Assembly: GCF_001610835.1 (NCBI RefSeq) | Contig: NZ_CP011270.1 | Location: 5,412,001 to 5,476,000, forward strand | Source of the DNA: Planctomyces sp. SH-PL14 | Lineage (GTDB): Bacteria; Planctomycetota; Planctomycetia; Planctomycetales; Planctomycetaceae | Direction: 5' to 3' | DNA: 64,000 bases | Shown here: positions 18,779 through 27,847 of the stretch, piece after piece | Layout: each line of letters begins with the position of its first letter | How positions within the stretch are numbered: position 1 is the stretch's first letter | The notes under the pieces: model-generated | What the model was told of the DNA's origin: nothing | The model's input: only the letters and a program-made list of their open reading frames with translations | The model's database searches: none | Translations under genes and position numbers: made by a program

Positions 18779-18917
18779 ATTCAGATCCAGCAGGTTGGCA
18801 GCGTGACCACAGGAGCGCGTGCGATCAAACAGCTGAATTCAGGCGGGCGAAGGGGAGGGCGGTGGTAGGGAGTTCAGAGCTTGTCGACGGAGGGATCCTG
18901 GGGCTTCACATCGGGGC

Positions 18918-18948
18918 AAAAAAACGGACGACGCGCAAGCATCGTCCG
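18918..18948 (-). terminator. Intrinsic terminator after ppa
   Basis: On the minus strand a 10-bp stem (CGGACGATGC with GCGTCGTCCG, one G-T pair) with loop TTGC is followed by seven T. It lies 68 bases past the ppa stop. Confidence 0.85.
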
Positions 18949-19015
18949 ATCCAAAGTACCGTCCGCCGCCAGCGGTTCAACTCACCGACCCCTGACGACG
19001 ATTGACTGACGACTC

Positions 19016-19564
19016 TCAGTGCTTCGTCAGCAGGCCGCGGCGGCGGCGTTCGCTGTACGCCTGAAGGCCGTCTTCGATGATCGGAATGCTCGGGGCGGAG
19101 TCCAGGATCTCGTCGACCTCGACCGCCTTCCCTTCGAGCTGCTTGTAGTCCTGGAAGAACCGCCGCAGCATGGCGAGGCGGTGGTAGGGAAGCTCGCTCG
19201 CTTCCCGGAACGAGGCGTACTCGGGGTCGTGCGTGGCGACGGCGAGGATCTTGTGGTCCTTCTTGTCGTTGTCGATCATGGTCATCAGGCCGATCGTACG
19301 GGCCTGGACCAGCGTCAGCGGGGCGACCGGCTCCTGGCAGAGAACGAGGACGTCGAGCGGGTCGTCGTCTTCGGCGAAGGTCTGCGGGATGAAGCCGTAG
19401 TTCGCCGGGTAGTAGACGGCGGAGTAGAGGATGCGGTCGACTTTCAGCAGGCCGGTCTGCTTGTCGAGCTCGTACTTGACGCTCGAGCCCATGGGGATCT
19501 CGATGACCGTCGTGAACTCACGCGGCAGGTTTTCACCCGGGGTCACATCATGCCAGGGATGCAT
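19016..19564 (-). CDS. ppa: Inorganic pyrophosphatase (family I)
   Basis: Cytoplasmic enzyme that hydrolyses pyrophosphate to phosphate and so drives biosynthesis. The 182-residue length fits the bacterial family I enzyme. Visible motifs are [26 protein letters not shown], the metal-binding signature [11 protein letters not shown] (D66-D71), and [12 protein letters not shown]. The start is the ATG at 19564 ([14 protein letters not shown]), although the frame stays open much further upstream. It appears monocistronic: a strong terminator follows and a repeat-containing gap of about 330 bases lies upstream. Confidence 0.97.
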   Translation of the reverse strand: MHPWHDVTPGENLPREFTTVIEIPMGSSVKYELDKQTGLLKVDRILYSAVYYPANYGFIPQTFAEDDDPLDVLVLCQEPVAPLTLVQARTIGLMTMIDNDKKDHKILAVATHDPEYASFREASELPYHRLAMLRRFFQDYKQLEGKAVEVDEILDSAPSIPIIEDGLQAYSERRRRGLLTKH

Positions 19565-19895
19565 TGCGGCTCTTTGGTAGGAAGAGGGTCCAAGCGCTGT
19601 CCCGGCACGATAGTAGGCCCGCGACACGAGTCGCAAGGGACTCCTCGCCGAGCCGCACCACGGGAGGGCGAAGCTCCCGCGAAGTTGCGGACCACGGGAG
19701 GGCGACGCTCCTGCGGAGCCGCAGACGTTGCCGGGCTTCCACTCTCGACACGGCCGAACCTCCGTCTCCGCTTCGGTTGCAGCCGGTCCGGTTGGAATCG
19801 AAGACGCGGGGACGGTTCGCGGCTCAGCAGGAGCTTCGCCCTCCCAAGGTCCCGGCTCGCGCCAATTCCGGAGACGGGACCTTCGGGCCGGACGA
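19565..19895. repeat. Intergenic cluster of EAPAEP-type short repeats
   Basis: The gap between ppa and rlmB holds three copies of a unit of about 28 bases of the form CGGGAGGGCGAAGCTCCTGC: direct at 19661-19690 and 19695-19723, and inverted at 19819-19845. Translated, the unit gives EGEAPAEP or SAGASPS strings, so it can look coding. A single copy also lies at 43698-43727. No gene is evident. Confidence 0.75.
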
Positions 19896-20921
19896 TTACC
19901 GTCGCCGTCCACGGGAGCGATCGGACGGCGGAGGCTCGTGGGAGCGCCGCCAGACTTCGCTGAGCAGGATTCCGCAGGCGACCGAGACGTTGAGGCTCTC
20001 GACGACGCCCGTTCCGGGGATCTGGAGGAGCTGGTCCGCCAGGGCCTCGATCGGGGGGGACATTCCCTCCCCCTCGCTCCCCAGGACGACCACGATCCGC
20101 CGGCCGAGCGGCGCGCCGTAGACCGCATCGCCGTGGTGGCTCGACGTCGCGACGATCCGGAAGCCGAACTCCTTGAGCCGCTCCAGGTCCCCGACCGGGT
20201 CGGTGAGGCCGTAGACCGGCACGAACTCCGCTCCCCCTTCGGCGACGCGGACCGCGGCGGGGGAGAGGGGCGGGAGGTCACCCTTGGCCCCCAGGATCGC
20301 GCTGACTCCGAAGTGGGAGGCGATCCGCAGGATGGAGCCGAGGTTGTGCGGGTTCTGGACGCCGTCGAGGTAGAGGAACGGGCCGGAGAGCCGCTTCTCT
20401 TCCAGCCACCGCATCATGTCGCCGGTCGACCAGCGGCGGTATTCGCGGGCCAGGATCGCGATCCCCTCGTGGTGGATCGAGCCGGTGATCCGTTCGAGGT
20501 TGTCGTCTTCGACGACCTGAAAACCCTTGCGCTCCTGGACACAGTAGTCGAGGAGGGCGGAGAAGTGCCGTCGGCGATCCTCCGTAATATAGACGCGGAT
20601 GACGTCCTTGGGCCGGCGGGCGAAGAGGGCCTCGCAGGCCCGCACGCCGTGGTACTTTTCCTCGGTCTCGCCGACGTGGCGGTCGCGTTCGCGGGCCGGC
20701 CCTTTTGCTGGCAGTCCCTTGGCTGGCAGCCGTTTCGGTGGCGGTCCTTGCGGCGGCGGCCCCTGGGAAGCTCCTTTGGCCGGCGGTCCCTGGGAGGGTC
20801 CCTTCGATGGGGGCCCTTTGGGGGGACGAGGACCGGCGCCGGGAGTGAAGCCGGGGCGGGGACCGCGGTCGGGGCGGGGGCCGCGATCGGAGGGGCGGGA
20901 CGGTTTGCGGGGGGGCTTCAT
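19896..20921 (-). CDS. rlmB: SpoU/TrmH-family 23S rRNA 2'-O-methyltransferase (RlmB-like)
   Basis: This enzyme would transfer methyl from SAM to a ribose 2'-OH, most likely G2251 of 23S rRNA. Of 341 residues, the N-terminal 75 or so are an unusual basic low-complexity tail made of KGPP/QGPP/RLPAKG-like repeats. The substrate-binding domain follows ([15 protein letters not shown]), then the SpoU knot with [26 protein letters not shown] and [17 protein letters not shown]. The catalytic core is intact. The tail is not part of typical RlmB and may be an RNA-binding extension. Assignment to RlmB and not another SpoU member is by best resemblance. Confidence 0.9.
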   Translation of the reverse strand: MKPPRKPSRPSDRGPRPDRGPRPGFTPGAGPRPPKGPPSKGPSQGPPAKGASQGPPPQGPPPKRLPAKGLPAKGPARERDRHVGETEEKYHGVRACEALFARRPKDVIRVYITEDRRRHFSALLDYCVQERKGFQVVEDDNLERITGSIHHEGIAILAREYRRWSTGDMMRWLEEKRLSGPFLYLDGVQNPHNLGSILRIASHFGVSAILGAKGDLPPLSPAAVRVAEGGAEFVPVYGLTDPVGDLERLKEFGFRIVATSSHHGDAVYGAPLGRRIVVVLGSEGEGMSPPIEALADQLLQIPGTGVVESLNVSVACGILLSEVWRRSHEPPPSDRSRGRRR

Positions 20922-21024
20922 CGAAGGTGCGGAGTGGGACGGGAGGCGACGTTCGGGGTCGCCAATGTCGGGCAGCTTACGGTTCCCGGCAGCGGATCAC
21001 CACGTCCGCGTAGCGATGGAATCA

Positions 21025-21340
21025 AACCGCATCCTTGCCGGCACGACGTGGCTACCTCAAACCCAACGTGCGACGGCCGCTGGGGTCAAGGGGGCCTCGC
21101 CCCCTTGCCGCCGGAGGCGCTTCCATGAGGAACCGTGGGACACAACGGATGTCCCCTTTGTGGACCCGGCGTTGAGAGGTCCTCGCTCGCCTTGCAATCC
21201 CTACGGGTTGGTGAGGGGCATACAGCACGTTGTCCGCGTTTGGACACGGCGCGCTTCAGACATCTCTCGACGGCCAGGCCTCCGGCGGGCAAAGGGGCGT
21301 TGCCCCCTTGCATCCCCCACCAGGGTGCCCCTGGACCCGG
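21025..21340 (+). repeat. H320 repeat copy 5 (full)
   Basis: Full copy between tandem minus-strand genes. Left hairpin CAAGGGGGC-CTC-GCCCCCTTG, where the pair closing the loop is C-G instead of the T-A of copies 2 and 3. Inner right hairpin AGGGGC-GTT-GCCCC, terminal hairpin CCAGGG-TGC-CCCTGG. One G of the GAGGGGGCAT run is lost, which breaks any reading frame. The right end lies 18 bases from the WD40 gene stop. Confidence 0.9.
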
Positions 21341-21357
21341 ATGGGGTGGTGGGAGTT

Positions 21358-23217
21358 CTAGTTTTCTTGCGGCAGGCCCTTCCAAAGCCGGATCGTGCCA
21401 TCCGCCGCCGCGCTTGCCAACCTCGTCCCATCCGGACTGCAAACGACACTCGTCACCGAATCCGTGTGCCCCAACAACCGGACCACCGGCTCACCCGTCT
21501 CGGCATTCCACAAGATCACCTGCCGATCGTTCGCCCCCGAGACAAGCCACTTCCCATCGGGACTGAAGGCAACACTCTCCACCGGCGCCTGATGCCGCGT
21601 CAGCTCCATCACAACCTTCCCGGCCGCCACATCCCAAAGACGGATCGTCCGCGAGTCGCCGCTGCTGGCCAGCCGCTTACCGTCCGGAGCAAAGGCCAGC
21701 GTCCAGACGGGGCCCGTCTGACCCACCAGACTCCCGCGAGTCGAAGGCTTTGGCATGATCGCGTACAGCCCGATCGGCGAGTCTTCACCCCCGCTCGCCA
21801 GACTCATGCCGTCGCGGCTCGCGGCGAGGACTTTGACCTGGCTGCGGTGAATGACCAGGGAGGCCCGCAGTGCGGAGGTGGCCGGATCGCTCAACAGGAC
21901 GGCACCGATCGGCATCCCGAAGGCCAGCAACCGCCCCTCGTCGCACCAGGCCAGGCAGCGGATCGGTCCGTTGCGACCTTCGAAAACGATCCGCTCGAGT
22001 CCCATCTCAACGTTCCACGTCCGCACGATCCCGTCATCGCCCGCGCTGGCCAGCATCCCGGCGCCGTTGAACTGGACGGCACGGACCGGGCCGTGGTGTT
22101 CCTTGAACGTCCGCAGCGATTCGCCCGTCGTCCCATCCCAGACCTGCACAAGCCCCCGGCCATTGCCGCTCGCCAGCCGTTTCCCGTCCGGGTGGAAGGC
22201 GATGCTCAGAAACGCGGACGACGACTCAAACGTCGCCGTCGCCGCCTTCGCCCCCAAATCCCACAACCAGATCATCCCATCCCGGCGCGTCACCGCCTGC
22301 GGGTGTCCCTCGGGATCAAACTCGACCCGCAGGACCGGCGCGGCGGCGACGGAGGTGGCTCGTTCCTGCCCGGAGTCGACCTCCCACAGCCGCAGCGATC
22401 CCCGATCCCCCCCGGCGAAAAGCTGTGCCCCGTCCGGGCTGAATGCGAGCGTCGTGACGGCGTCCGGCAGCGCGGGGAGTTCACGGATCTTCTCGCCGGT
22501 CGCCGCATTCCAGATCCGCACGACCTTGTCCTCACCCCCCGCGGCGACGCGCGTCCCGTCGGGATTCCAGGCGACCGTGTTCACGAAGCTCTTCGCCCCT
22601 TCGAGTCGGCGGGCGATCATGCTCTTCTCAAGATCCCAGATCAGGACGGCATGGTCGTCCCCGCCGCTCGCGAGCTGCTTTCCATCGGGGCGGAACGCGA
22701 GGCACGACACCGCTTCTTCATGGCGCGAAAGCGTGGAGCGCTCCCGGCCGGCGGCAACATCCCACAGCCGGATCGTGCCGTCGTCGCGCCCCTCCGCCAG
22801 GACAGTTCCGTCCGGCGAGAAGGCAACGGTGTTCACGCCGATCCCGTTTCCCTGGAGGACGTGCGTCGACTCCTTCGTCGCGACGTCCCACAGCCGGACG
22901 GTCCCATCGCCGCTGCCACTCGCGATCGTCCGGCCATCGGGCGAGACCGCAACGCTGTTGACCGTATGCGTATGCCCGGCAAGCGTGACAGTGTTCCGCC
23001 CGGTAGCGACATCCCACAGCCGGACCGTGCGATCGAATCCGCCGCTGACGAGCCACTTCCGGTCGCCGCTCCGCGCGACGCAGAAGACTTCGGACGTGTG
23101 CCCCTCGGTCCGGATCACCCGCTCCAGGGTGACCTCCGGCGCCTGCCCAGTAGCGACATTGCCCAGCAGCACGACCGCGGCCAGCCCGCAGACGGCGAGC
23201 ATCGAAAGGAACCGCAC
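21358..23217 (-). CDS. Secreted WD40-repeat beta-propeller protein
   Basis: A protein of about 619 residues with a signal peptide (MLAVCGLAAVVLLGNVATGQA) followed almost entirely by WD40 repeats. About 13 blades of the form VAFSPDGxxLASGGxDxTVRLWDVATG are visible, enough for two propellers. No kinase or other catalytic domain is attached. WD40 propellers are protein-binding platforms, and in planctomycetes many are periplasmic with unknown partners. I prefer the GTG at 23217 because it adds a basic n-region to the signal. The ATG at 23202 is the alternative. It lies 74 bases downstream of the cupin gene and may share its transcript. Confidence 0.88.
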   Translation of the reverse strand: MRFLSMLAVCGLAAVVLLGNVATGQAPEVTLERVIRTEGHTSEVFCVARSGDRKWLVSGGFDRTVRLWDVATGRNTVTLAGHTHTVNSVAVSPDGRTIASGSGDGTVRLWDVATKESTHVLQGNGIGVNTVAFSPDGTVLAEGRDDGTIRLWDVAAGRERSTLSRHEEAVSCLAFRPDGKQLASGGDDHAVLIWDLEKSMIARRLEGAKSFVNTVAWNPDGTRVAAGGEDKVVRIWNAATGEKIRELPALPDAVTTLAFSPDGAQLFAGGDRGSLRLWEVDSGQERATSVAAAPVLRVEFDPEGHPQAVTRRDGMIWLWDLGAKAATATFESSSAFLSIAFHPDGKRLASGNGRGLVQVWDGTTGESLRTFKEHHGPVRAVQFNGAGMLASAGDDGIVRTWNVEMGLERIVFEGRNGPIRCLAWCDEGRLLAFGMPIGAVLLSDPATSALRASLVIHRSQVKVLAASRDGMSLASGGEDSPIGLYAIMPKPSTRGSLVGQTGPVWTLAFAPDGKRLASSGDSRTIRLWDVAAGKVVMELTRHQAPVESVAFSPDGKWLVSGANDRQVILWNAETGEPVVRLLGHTDSVTSVVCSPDGTRLASAAADGTIRLWKGLPQEN

Positions 23218-23291
23218 CGGGCACCCGAACGGGGACGAAGGGCCGGGACCGAGGCTGGTCGTCGCGCCGGCGGCATCGTCCTCCGCGACGG

Positions 23292-23828
23292 TCAAGATTT
23301 GAGGAACTCCATCCCGTACTTGGCGGAGAGGCTGACCGCCTTGGCGATCCACGCTTCCTGCTCCGCGGCGGTCATCGGCGGCGCGGGGGCGGTCCGGCTG
23401 GCGACCGGCGTCCCGGTTTCGAGGAAGAACTCTTCGAGGCCCGCGGGGGAACAGAGGCAGAGCATGCGGGCCGGTTGGTCCGAGACGTTGCGGAACGTGT
23501 GCGGTGCGCTGGACGGGACGTTGGCGGTGTCGCCGGCGCGGAGCGTCGCCTTCTCGCCGCGGAAGGTGACTTCGATCTCCCCTTCGAGGATCCGGAACAT
23601 CTCCTCGAAGTCGTGCCGGTGCGGCGGCGGCCCCCCGCCGGGTGGGACGTACATATCGACCAGACAGTACTGCCCGCCGGTGTCGGCCCCGGTGACGAGG
23701 ATCGTATAGGTGTCCCCGGCGATGGCGACGTGCGGGTGGCGGGCCTCATCGGCGCGAACGACCGTCAGGGTCCGGTCGGTCGAGTCTGGCCGCATGGCGG
23801 ATGGTGACATCGGAGCGTGTTCGGTCAT
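23292..23828 (-). CDS. Cupin-domain protein
   Basis: A 178-residue protein with one cupin barrel at about 45-130. The first cupin motif is PPGGGPPPHRHDFEEMFRILEG and the second is NVPSSAPHTFRNV. The two His, the Glu and the later His give the usual metal-binding set. The C-terminal 45 residues (MTAAEQEAWIAKAVSLSAKYGMEFL) are helical. Single-domain cupins range from isomerases to dioxygenases and sensors, so the reaction is unknown. An in-frame start at 23882 exists, but the ATG at 23828 gives a normal N-terminus. It probably forms a two-gene unit with the WD40 gene. Confidence 0.88.
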   Translation of the reverse strand: MTEHAPMSPSAMRPDSTDRTLTVVRADEARHPHVAIAGDTYTILVTGADTGGQYCLVDMYVPPGGGPPPHRHDFEEMFRILEGEIEVTFRGEKATLRAGDTANVPSSAPHTFRNVSDQPARMLCLCSPAGLEEFFLETGTPVASRTAPAPPMTAAEQEAWIAKAVSLSAKYGMEFLKS

Positions 23829-23893
23829 GGCAGAAGGTTCTCGCTGTTGGGCAACGGATTCGGTTTTGTCTCTGGAATGCATTCCTTGGCTCG

Positions 23894-24226
23894 AACCACG
23901 TCCTTGCCGGCGCGGCTATGCCACCTCAGACCCAATGTGCGACGGCAGCCTGGGGTCAAGGGGGCCACGCCCCCTTGCCGCCGGAGGCATTTTCTATGAG
24001 GAACCGTGGGACACAACGGATGTCCCCTTTCTGGTACCAGCGATGAGGACTCCCTCACATCACACCGCTGGCTTTGCAATCCCCGCGGGTTAGGTGAGGG
24101 GGCATCCGGCACGGTGTCCGCGCTTGGACGCGATCTCCTTCAGACAGTGTCCGACGAGACAAGCCTCCGGCGGGCAAGGGGGATTCTCCCCCCTGCACCC
24201 CCTGACCAGGGTGCCCCTGGACCCGG
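23894..24226 (+). repeat. H320 repeat copy 6 (full)
   Basis: Full copy between two minus-strand genes. Left hairpin CAAGGGGGC-CAC-GCCCCCTTG, centre GTGTCC-GCGCTT-GGACGC, inner right GGGGGA-TTC-TCCCCC, terminal CCAGGG-TGC-CCCTGG. The right end lies 58 bases from the stop of the gene at 24284. Confidence 0.9.
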
Positions 24227-24283
24227 TGATTGGGCCGGTGAAGTTGGGGGTATTGACTCGTCCTGTGATTCAAACATCCCGGA

Positions 24284-25549
24284 TCAGCCGATCTTCAACG
24301 ACTGCCGAAGCGTCCCCATCGTCGCCTTTTGCCGCTGCTGAACGAACTCACGGGCCGCCTGGACGCGGGCCGCAGCAAGCGCCGGATCCTTCGCGATCCC
24401 AAGGACAGTCGGAACGATCCGCGCCACCTCGTCCTCCTTATCCATATCGAACAGCCAGTCCTCCAGGCCGATATCCCGCCACATGAACCCCTTGCTTGTC
24501 TGTTCGCTGAACCGGCAGACGACCGCCGGGACGCCGTTCCCGATGCACATGATCGGAGAATGCATCTCCAGGCCGAACAGCCCCGCCGAGCGGACGTAGG
24601 TGCTGAGGGCCTCGTCGGTCAGCCAGTAAGTCGAGCGGTGGACCACCCGCTTGCGGACATCCTCCGGCAGCGGATCGAAAAGCATCTCCTTCGCCACGTC
24701 CATCTGGCTCTGGTCCTCGGGGCAGAGGAGGACCTTCATGTCGGTGTTGCGGACCACCTCGATGATCGCCTGCCGCAGCGGGGCATGGTCATGTTCCTTC
24801 AGCGACGTGCTGTGGGCAAAGCGGCGGACGTCCTCTTCGGTCTGCTTGCGGTTGTGGATCTTCCAATACGGCGTGTAGCGGAGCCGCGGGATGCAGCAGA
24901 GGAATTTTCCGCGCGCGAGGTCGTGCTCCTTCAGGAACTTTTCGGCGGCGTCGTCGTTCCGGAGGTCGACCGCAAAGGCTCCGTCGGGACCGAACTCCAT
25001 CACCGGGCAGGTGACGCCGTTGTCCTTCGCGAACTGGAGCGAGACGGTGTCCCGGAAGAAGGCGAACCGGGCCGCGGTCAGGAGGCCGCGAAGCTCGTCG
25101 GTCATCGCCCCGATCGTGATGCCATAGACGCCGTACGGTTTGCCGGTCTTGGCCTTCCACTCGGCGACTTGCTTCTGTCCCACGAGCGACGGCCCCGAGC
25201 CGTGGAGGAGGAAGTCGCACTCGTCGAAGGCGCGGGCCACCGTCTCCTTGTCGAGCGCGAAGCGGACCTTGGGGAACCGCCGGCGGAGCATCGCCTCGAC
25301 CCCGTTGCCGACGTTGCCGGGCCAGAGGGTCACCTCCGCCTCGGGGAGGTGGTCCTCCAGGAGCCGCAGCACGCCCGGCGTGTGGGCGATGTCGCCGATG
25401 TTGACCGTCTGCCAGCTGGACCGCAGGAGGATCCGGGGCGGACGACCGTCAGCAGCGGCGGCCGTGGTGGCCCGAAGCGAAGCCGCAAGCGTGGCCGCGA
25501 GGCCGGCCGAGAGAAACTGCCGGCGGTTGAGCGAGGCGAGTGGAGACAT
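24284..25549 (-). CDS. Polysaccharide pyruvyl transferase-family protein with Tat signal
   Basis: A 421-residue protein with a Tat signal (NRRQFLSAGLAATLAASL). The body matches the polysaccharide pyruvyl transferase family (PF04230): an N-terminal SWQTVNIGDIAHTPG block, DFLLHGSGPSLVG, FFRDTVSLQFAKDNG and the C-terminal GLEMHSPIMCIGNGVPAVV. Characterised members add ketal pyruvate to exopolysaccharide sugars in the cytoplasm. A Tat-exported version would have to act outside the cytoplasm, so its role may differ. It stands alone between an H320 repeat and csrA. Confidence 0.85.
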   Translation of the reverse strand: MSPLASLNRRQFLSAGLAATLAASLRATTAAAADGRPPRILLRSSWQTVNIGDIAHTPGVLRLLEDHLPEAEVTLWPGNVGNGVEAMLRRRFPKVRFALDKETVARAFDECDFLLHGSGPSLVGQKQVAEWKAKTGKPYGVYGITIGAMTDELRGLLTAARFAFFRDTVSLQFAKDNGVTCPVMEFGPDGAFAVDLRNDDAAEKFLKEHDLARGKFLCCIPRLRYTPYWKIHNRKQTEEDVRRFAHSTSLKEHDHAPLRQAIIEVVRNTDMKVLLCPEDQSQMDVAKEMLFDPLPEDVRKRVVHRSTYWLTDEALSTYVRSAGLFGLEMHSPIMCIGNGVPAVVCRFSEQTSKGFMWRDIGLEDWLFDMDKEDEVARIVPTVLGIAKDPALAAARVQAAREFVQQRQKATMGTLRQSLKIG

Positions 25550-25633
25550 ATTGGGTGACCGAATGCGCGAGGTCGGGGCGCAGCTTCATCGCCGGCTGCG
25601 CACCTCGCAGAGTATTCGAATCGCCCGAGCCCG

Positions 25634-25831
25634 TTAAGCGGGTTCCGCGCCCGGCTTTTCGGCGGACGGTCCCGCCTTGATCGCCTGACAGAGCTCCTCG
25701 CGGACGATGTTCATATCCCGCGGAGCGTCGATCCCGATCTTCACTGTGTTGGGACCGATCCGGACCACCGTGATCGCGATGTCTTCGCCGATCAGGATCC
25801 GCTCACCAGCCTTGCGTGACAACACCAGCAT
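25634..25831 (-). CDS. csrA: Carbon storage regulator CsrA
   Basis: CsrA is a small dimeric RNA-binding protein that binds GGA motifs in mRNA leaders and changes translation or stability. The 65-residue sequence MLVLSRKAGERILIGEDI...IGIDAPRDMNIVREEL is typical, with the conserved R-E pair in the RNA-binding edge strands (R6, E46). The frame stays open upstream to 26215, but only the ATG at 25831 gives a normal CsrA. The purine-rich AAGGAAAGGGG before that ATG serves as ribosome-binding site and holds a GGA, so autorepression is possible. Confidence 0.95.
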   Translation of the reverse strand: MLVLSRKAGERILIGEDIAITVVRIGPNTVKIGIDAPRDMNIVREELCQAIKAGPSAEKPGAEPA

Positions 25832-26232
25832 GGCCAACCCCTTTCCTTGACGGGGAGTGCCGCACTCGGCTCGAGGACCAGAAAACCATTTCTGAGGGCT
25901 AAAGCGCCCGGAAAACTCGAACCGCTGGGCACCATCCTGACGCAATCGGGAAGCAATACAAGGGGCAGACCCAATCCAACCCGCATGAATCAATCTGACT
26001 GCGTTATCAAAAGGATAACGGCACGCCCCCGCAACGCCAGCCCAATCCGGCGCAATTTCCAGCGGCCAATTTTCCAACAGCCCAAAACTTGAGCAGTGGC
26101 GATCGGTGCCTGCTTTTTGAGCAGCTGGCGGCGACTGGAACTGGTTTAGCTGCACTTGGTGTGCAGGTGTCGGTGGTCCGTCCGGCAGTTTGTGCCTGCT
26201 GGGCCCCTGTTCCATCGGCTATCCTGTTTCCC
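25832..26232. other. Intergenic region upstream of csrA and the ABC permease
   Basis: About 400 bases separate the divergent csrA and permease genes. The clearest structure is a 7-bp inverted repeat, CGTTATC-AAAAG-GATAACG, at 26002-26020, which could be an operator or a small hairpin. I see no convincing sigma70 promoter and no complete gene. Open frames here give atypical protein sequence. Confidence 0.45.
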
Positions 26233-27066
26233 ATGCCCCAGGAACAACCTTTCCGCCCGAATTACCGGCGCGTCTGGCTGACGTGTCTGAAGAATTCCTT
26301 TGCGCGCGAACTGTCGTTCCGCGGGAACTTTCTGATCGAGCTGTTCACGAACGCGTTCTGGATCACGTCGCAGGTGCTGCTGTTCGAGATCATCTACGCG
26401 AAGACGCCGGGTGTGGCGGGGTGGACGCGGGAGCAGTACATGGGGTTTATGGGGACGGGGCTGTTGATCAATGCCCTGGTCGAGTTCTTCTTCATGCCCA
26501 ACTGCGCGAACTTCAGCGAGCTGGTGCGGACGGGGAATCTGGACTTCCTGCTGCTGAAGCCGATCGACACGCAGTTTCTGGTGTCGCTGCAGTCGGTGGA
26601 TCTGGGGGTGATCTCGGAGATTGCGGGGGCGGCGTTGCTGTTGGGGTATTCCGTGATTTACTCGGCGGGGTCGATCACGCTGATGCAGGTGGTGCTGTAT
26701 CTGTTGCTGGTGGCGGTGGCGGTGGCGTTTTACTACAGCCTGATGATTGCGCTGGCGAGTACGGCGATCTGGCTGGGTCGGAACCAGACGGTGTATGAGT
26801 TCTGGTTCTACATCACGGTGTTTGGTCGGTATCCGTCGAACATTTACCGGCAGCGTCCGCTGGGTGAGGTGATCTGGTTCGGGTTCTCGTTCATTGTTCC
26901 GATTCTGGTTGTGGTGACGGTTCCGGCGCAGGTGCTTCTGGGGAAGGTGTTGGAGCCGAATCGGTGGATTCTGGTGGTGGCGCCGTTGGCTGCGGTGGCG
27001 GGTTTGTTTTTGTCGAGGCGCGTGTTCAACACGGCGCTGGCGAGTTATCGCAGCGCGAGCAGTTAA
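26233..27066 (+). CDS. ABC-2 family transporter permease
   Basis: A 277-residue integral membrane protein with about six helices, for example VISEIAGAALLLGYSVIYSAG, LMQVVLYLLLVAVAVAFYY and the last IFGFSFIVPILVVVTVPAQVL-like segment. It resembles the ABC-2 (DUF990, PF06182) permeases, which normally work as a pair of permeases with one ATP-binding subunit. No ATPase or second permease is next to it, so its partners must be elsewhere or missing. The start is the ATG at 26233 (MPQEQPFRPNYRRVW), just before the cytoplasmic N-terminus. H320 copy 7 begins 28 bases after its stop. Confidence 0.85.
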   Translation: MPQEQPFRPNYRRVWLTCLKNSFARELSFRGNFLIELFTNAFWITSQVLLFEIIYAKTPGVAGWTREQYMGFMGTGLLINALVEFFFMPNCANFSELVRTGNLDFLLLKPIDTQFLVSLQSVDLGVISEIAGAALLLGYSVIYSAGSITLMQVVLYLLLVAVAVAFYYSLMIALASTAIWLGRNQTVYEFWFYITVFGRYPSNIYRQRPLGEVIWFGFSFIVPILVVVTVPAQVLLGKVLEPNRWILVVAPLAAVAGLFLSRRVFNTALASYRSASS

Positions 27067-27093
27067 ACCGCGCGTTACTGGCGGCTCCAAGAT

Positions 27094-27272
27094 CCGGGGT
27101 CCAGGGGGGCACCCCTGGTGGGGGATGCAAGGGGGCAACGCCCCTTTGCCCGCCGGAGGCCCGTCTCGTAGGGGATTTTCTGAAGGAGCACTTGTCCAAG
27201 CGCGGACGCCGTGCCGGATGCCCCCCACACCAACCCGCTCTGATTCCAGGCCGAGCTGTGCAGGGAAACCGG
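27094..27272 (-). repeat. H320 repeat copy 7 (right half only)
   Basis: Right half in minus orientation. The terminal hairpin is lengthened on both sides to CCAGGGG-GGCA-CCCCTGG and the inner hairpin is GGGGC-GTT-GCCCC. The similarity fades near 27272, without the left half. It faces copy 8 as an inverted partner. Confidence 0.8.
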
Positions 27273-27570
27273 GTTCTCATCGCAGGCATCTTCTCGTTGG
27301 AGTTCATGCTTCGGCGTGCCCCGCTGGCGTCGTCCGCTCGAAGACCACCCGGTAGGCAGCCTGAAGCATGAGCTCCAGCGCCGCCCCCCTTCTTCAACAC
27401 CGGCCGCCGCCAGGAAGTCCCGCCAGGGACGGCCGAAAATAGCCCACCCTTTCAAGGGTGGGTCTCAGGTCCCGTTCGCCGGCGCAGTCCCGTCAGGGAC
27501 GAAAGAACTCCTCTCCGCGGAACCACGACGCAGCGCGGCACACAAATAAGAGGAGCACTCCCTGGCGCGA
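27273..27570. other. Intergenic segment with REP-like palindromes
   Basis: This segment lies between two inverted H320 half copies. It holds three compact palindromes: GTCCCGCCAGGGAC (27417-27430), the 9-bp hairpin CCCACCCTT-TC-AAGGGTGGG (27443-27462) and GTCCCGTCAGGGAC (27487-27500). The order GTCCC-GGGAC followed by AAAATAGCCCACC hairpin resembles REP units linked to RAYT (IS200-like) transposases. No transposase gene and no coding sequence are visible. Confidence 0.6.
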
Positions 27571-27730
27571 CAACGCTTGCTCTGCACTCAAGGCGGGTTG
27601 ATGTGGGGCATCCGGCACGGCGTCCGCGCTTGGACACTCACTCCTTCAGGCATCTCTCGACGGCCAGGCCTCCGGCGGGCAAAGGGGCCTTGCCCCTCTG
27701 CACTCCCGACCAGGGGATCCCTGGACCCGG
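27571..27730 (+). repeat. H320 repeat copy 8 (right half only)
   Basis: Right half in plus orientation. Centre hairpin GCGTCC-GCGCTT-GGACAC, inner hairpin AGGGGC-CTT-GCCCCT, terminal hairpin CCAGGG-GAT-CCCTGG with a different loop. It lies 118 bases before the GH2 start codon. It is the only copy whose right end faces the start of a gene. Confidence 0.8.
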
Positions 27731-27847
27731 TTGGCTGACAACGATAGCGCCCGCCTCCCCATCGCTGGGCAGAACACTCCCCCATCTGCCAAGATGCCCC
27801 TCCACTTCCCCCGGACCAGCTCGTTCTCGCTCCGATCGAGGTCTGAC

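Noticed and set aside
15365-18868. 1167-residue plus-strand open frame opposite the second cytochrome gene
   Set aside because: It starts inside an H320 repeat and continues as an Arg-rich shadow of a clear cytochrome gene.
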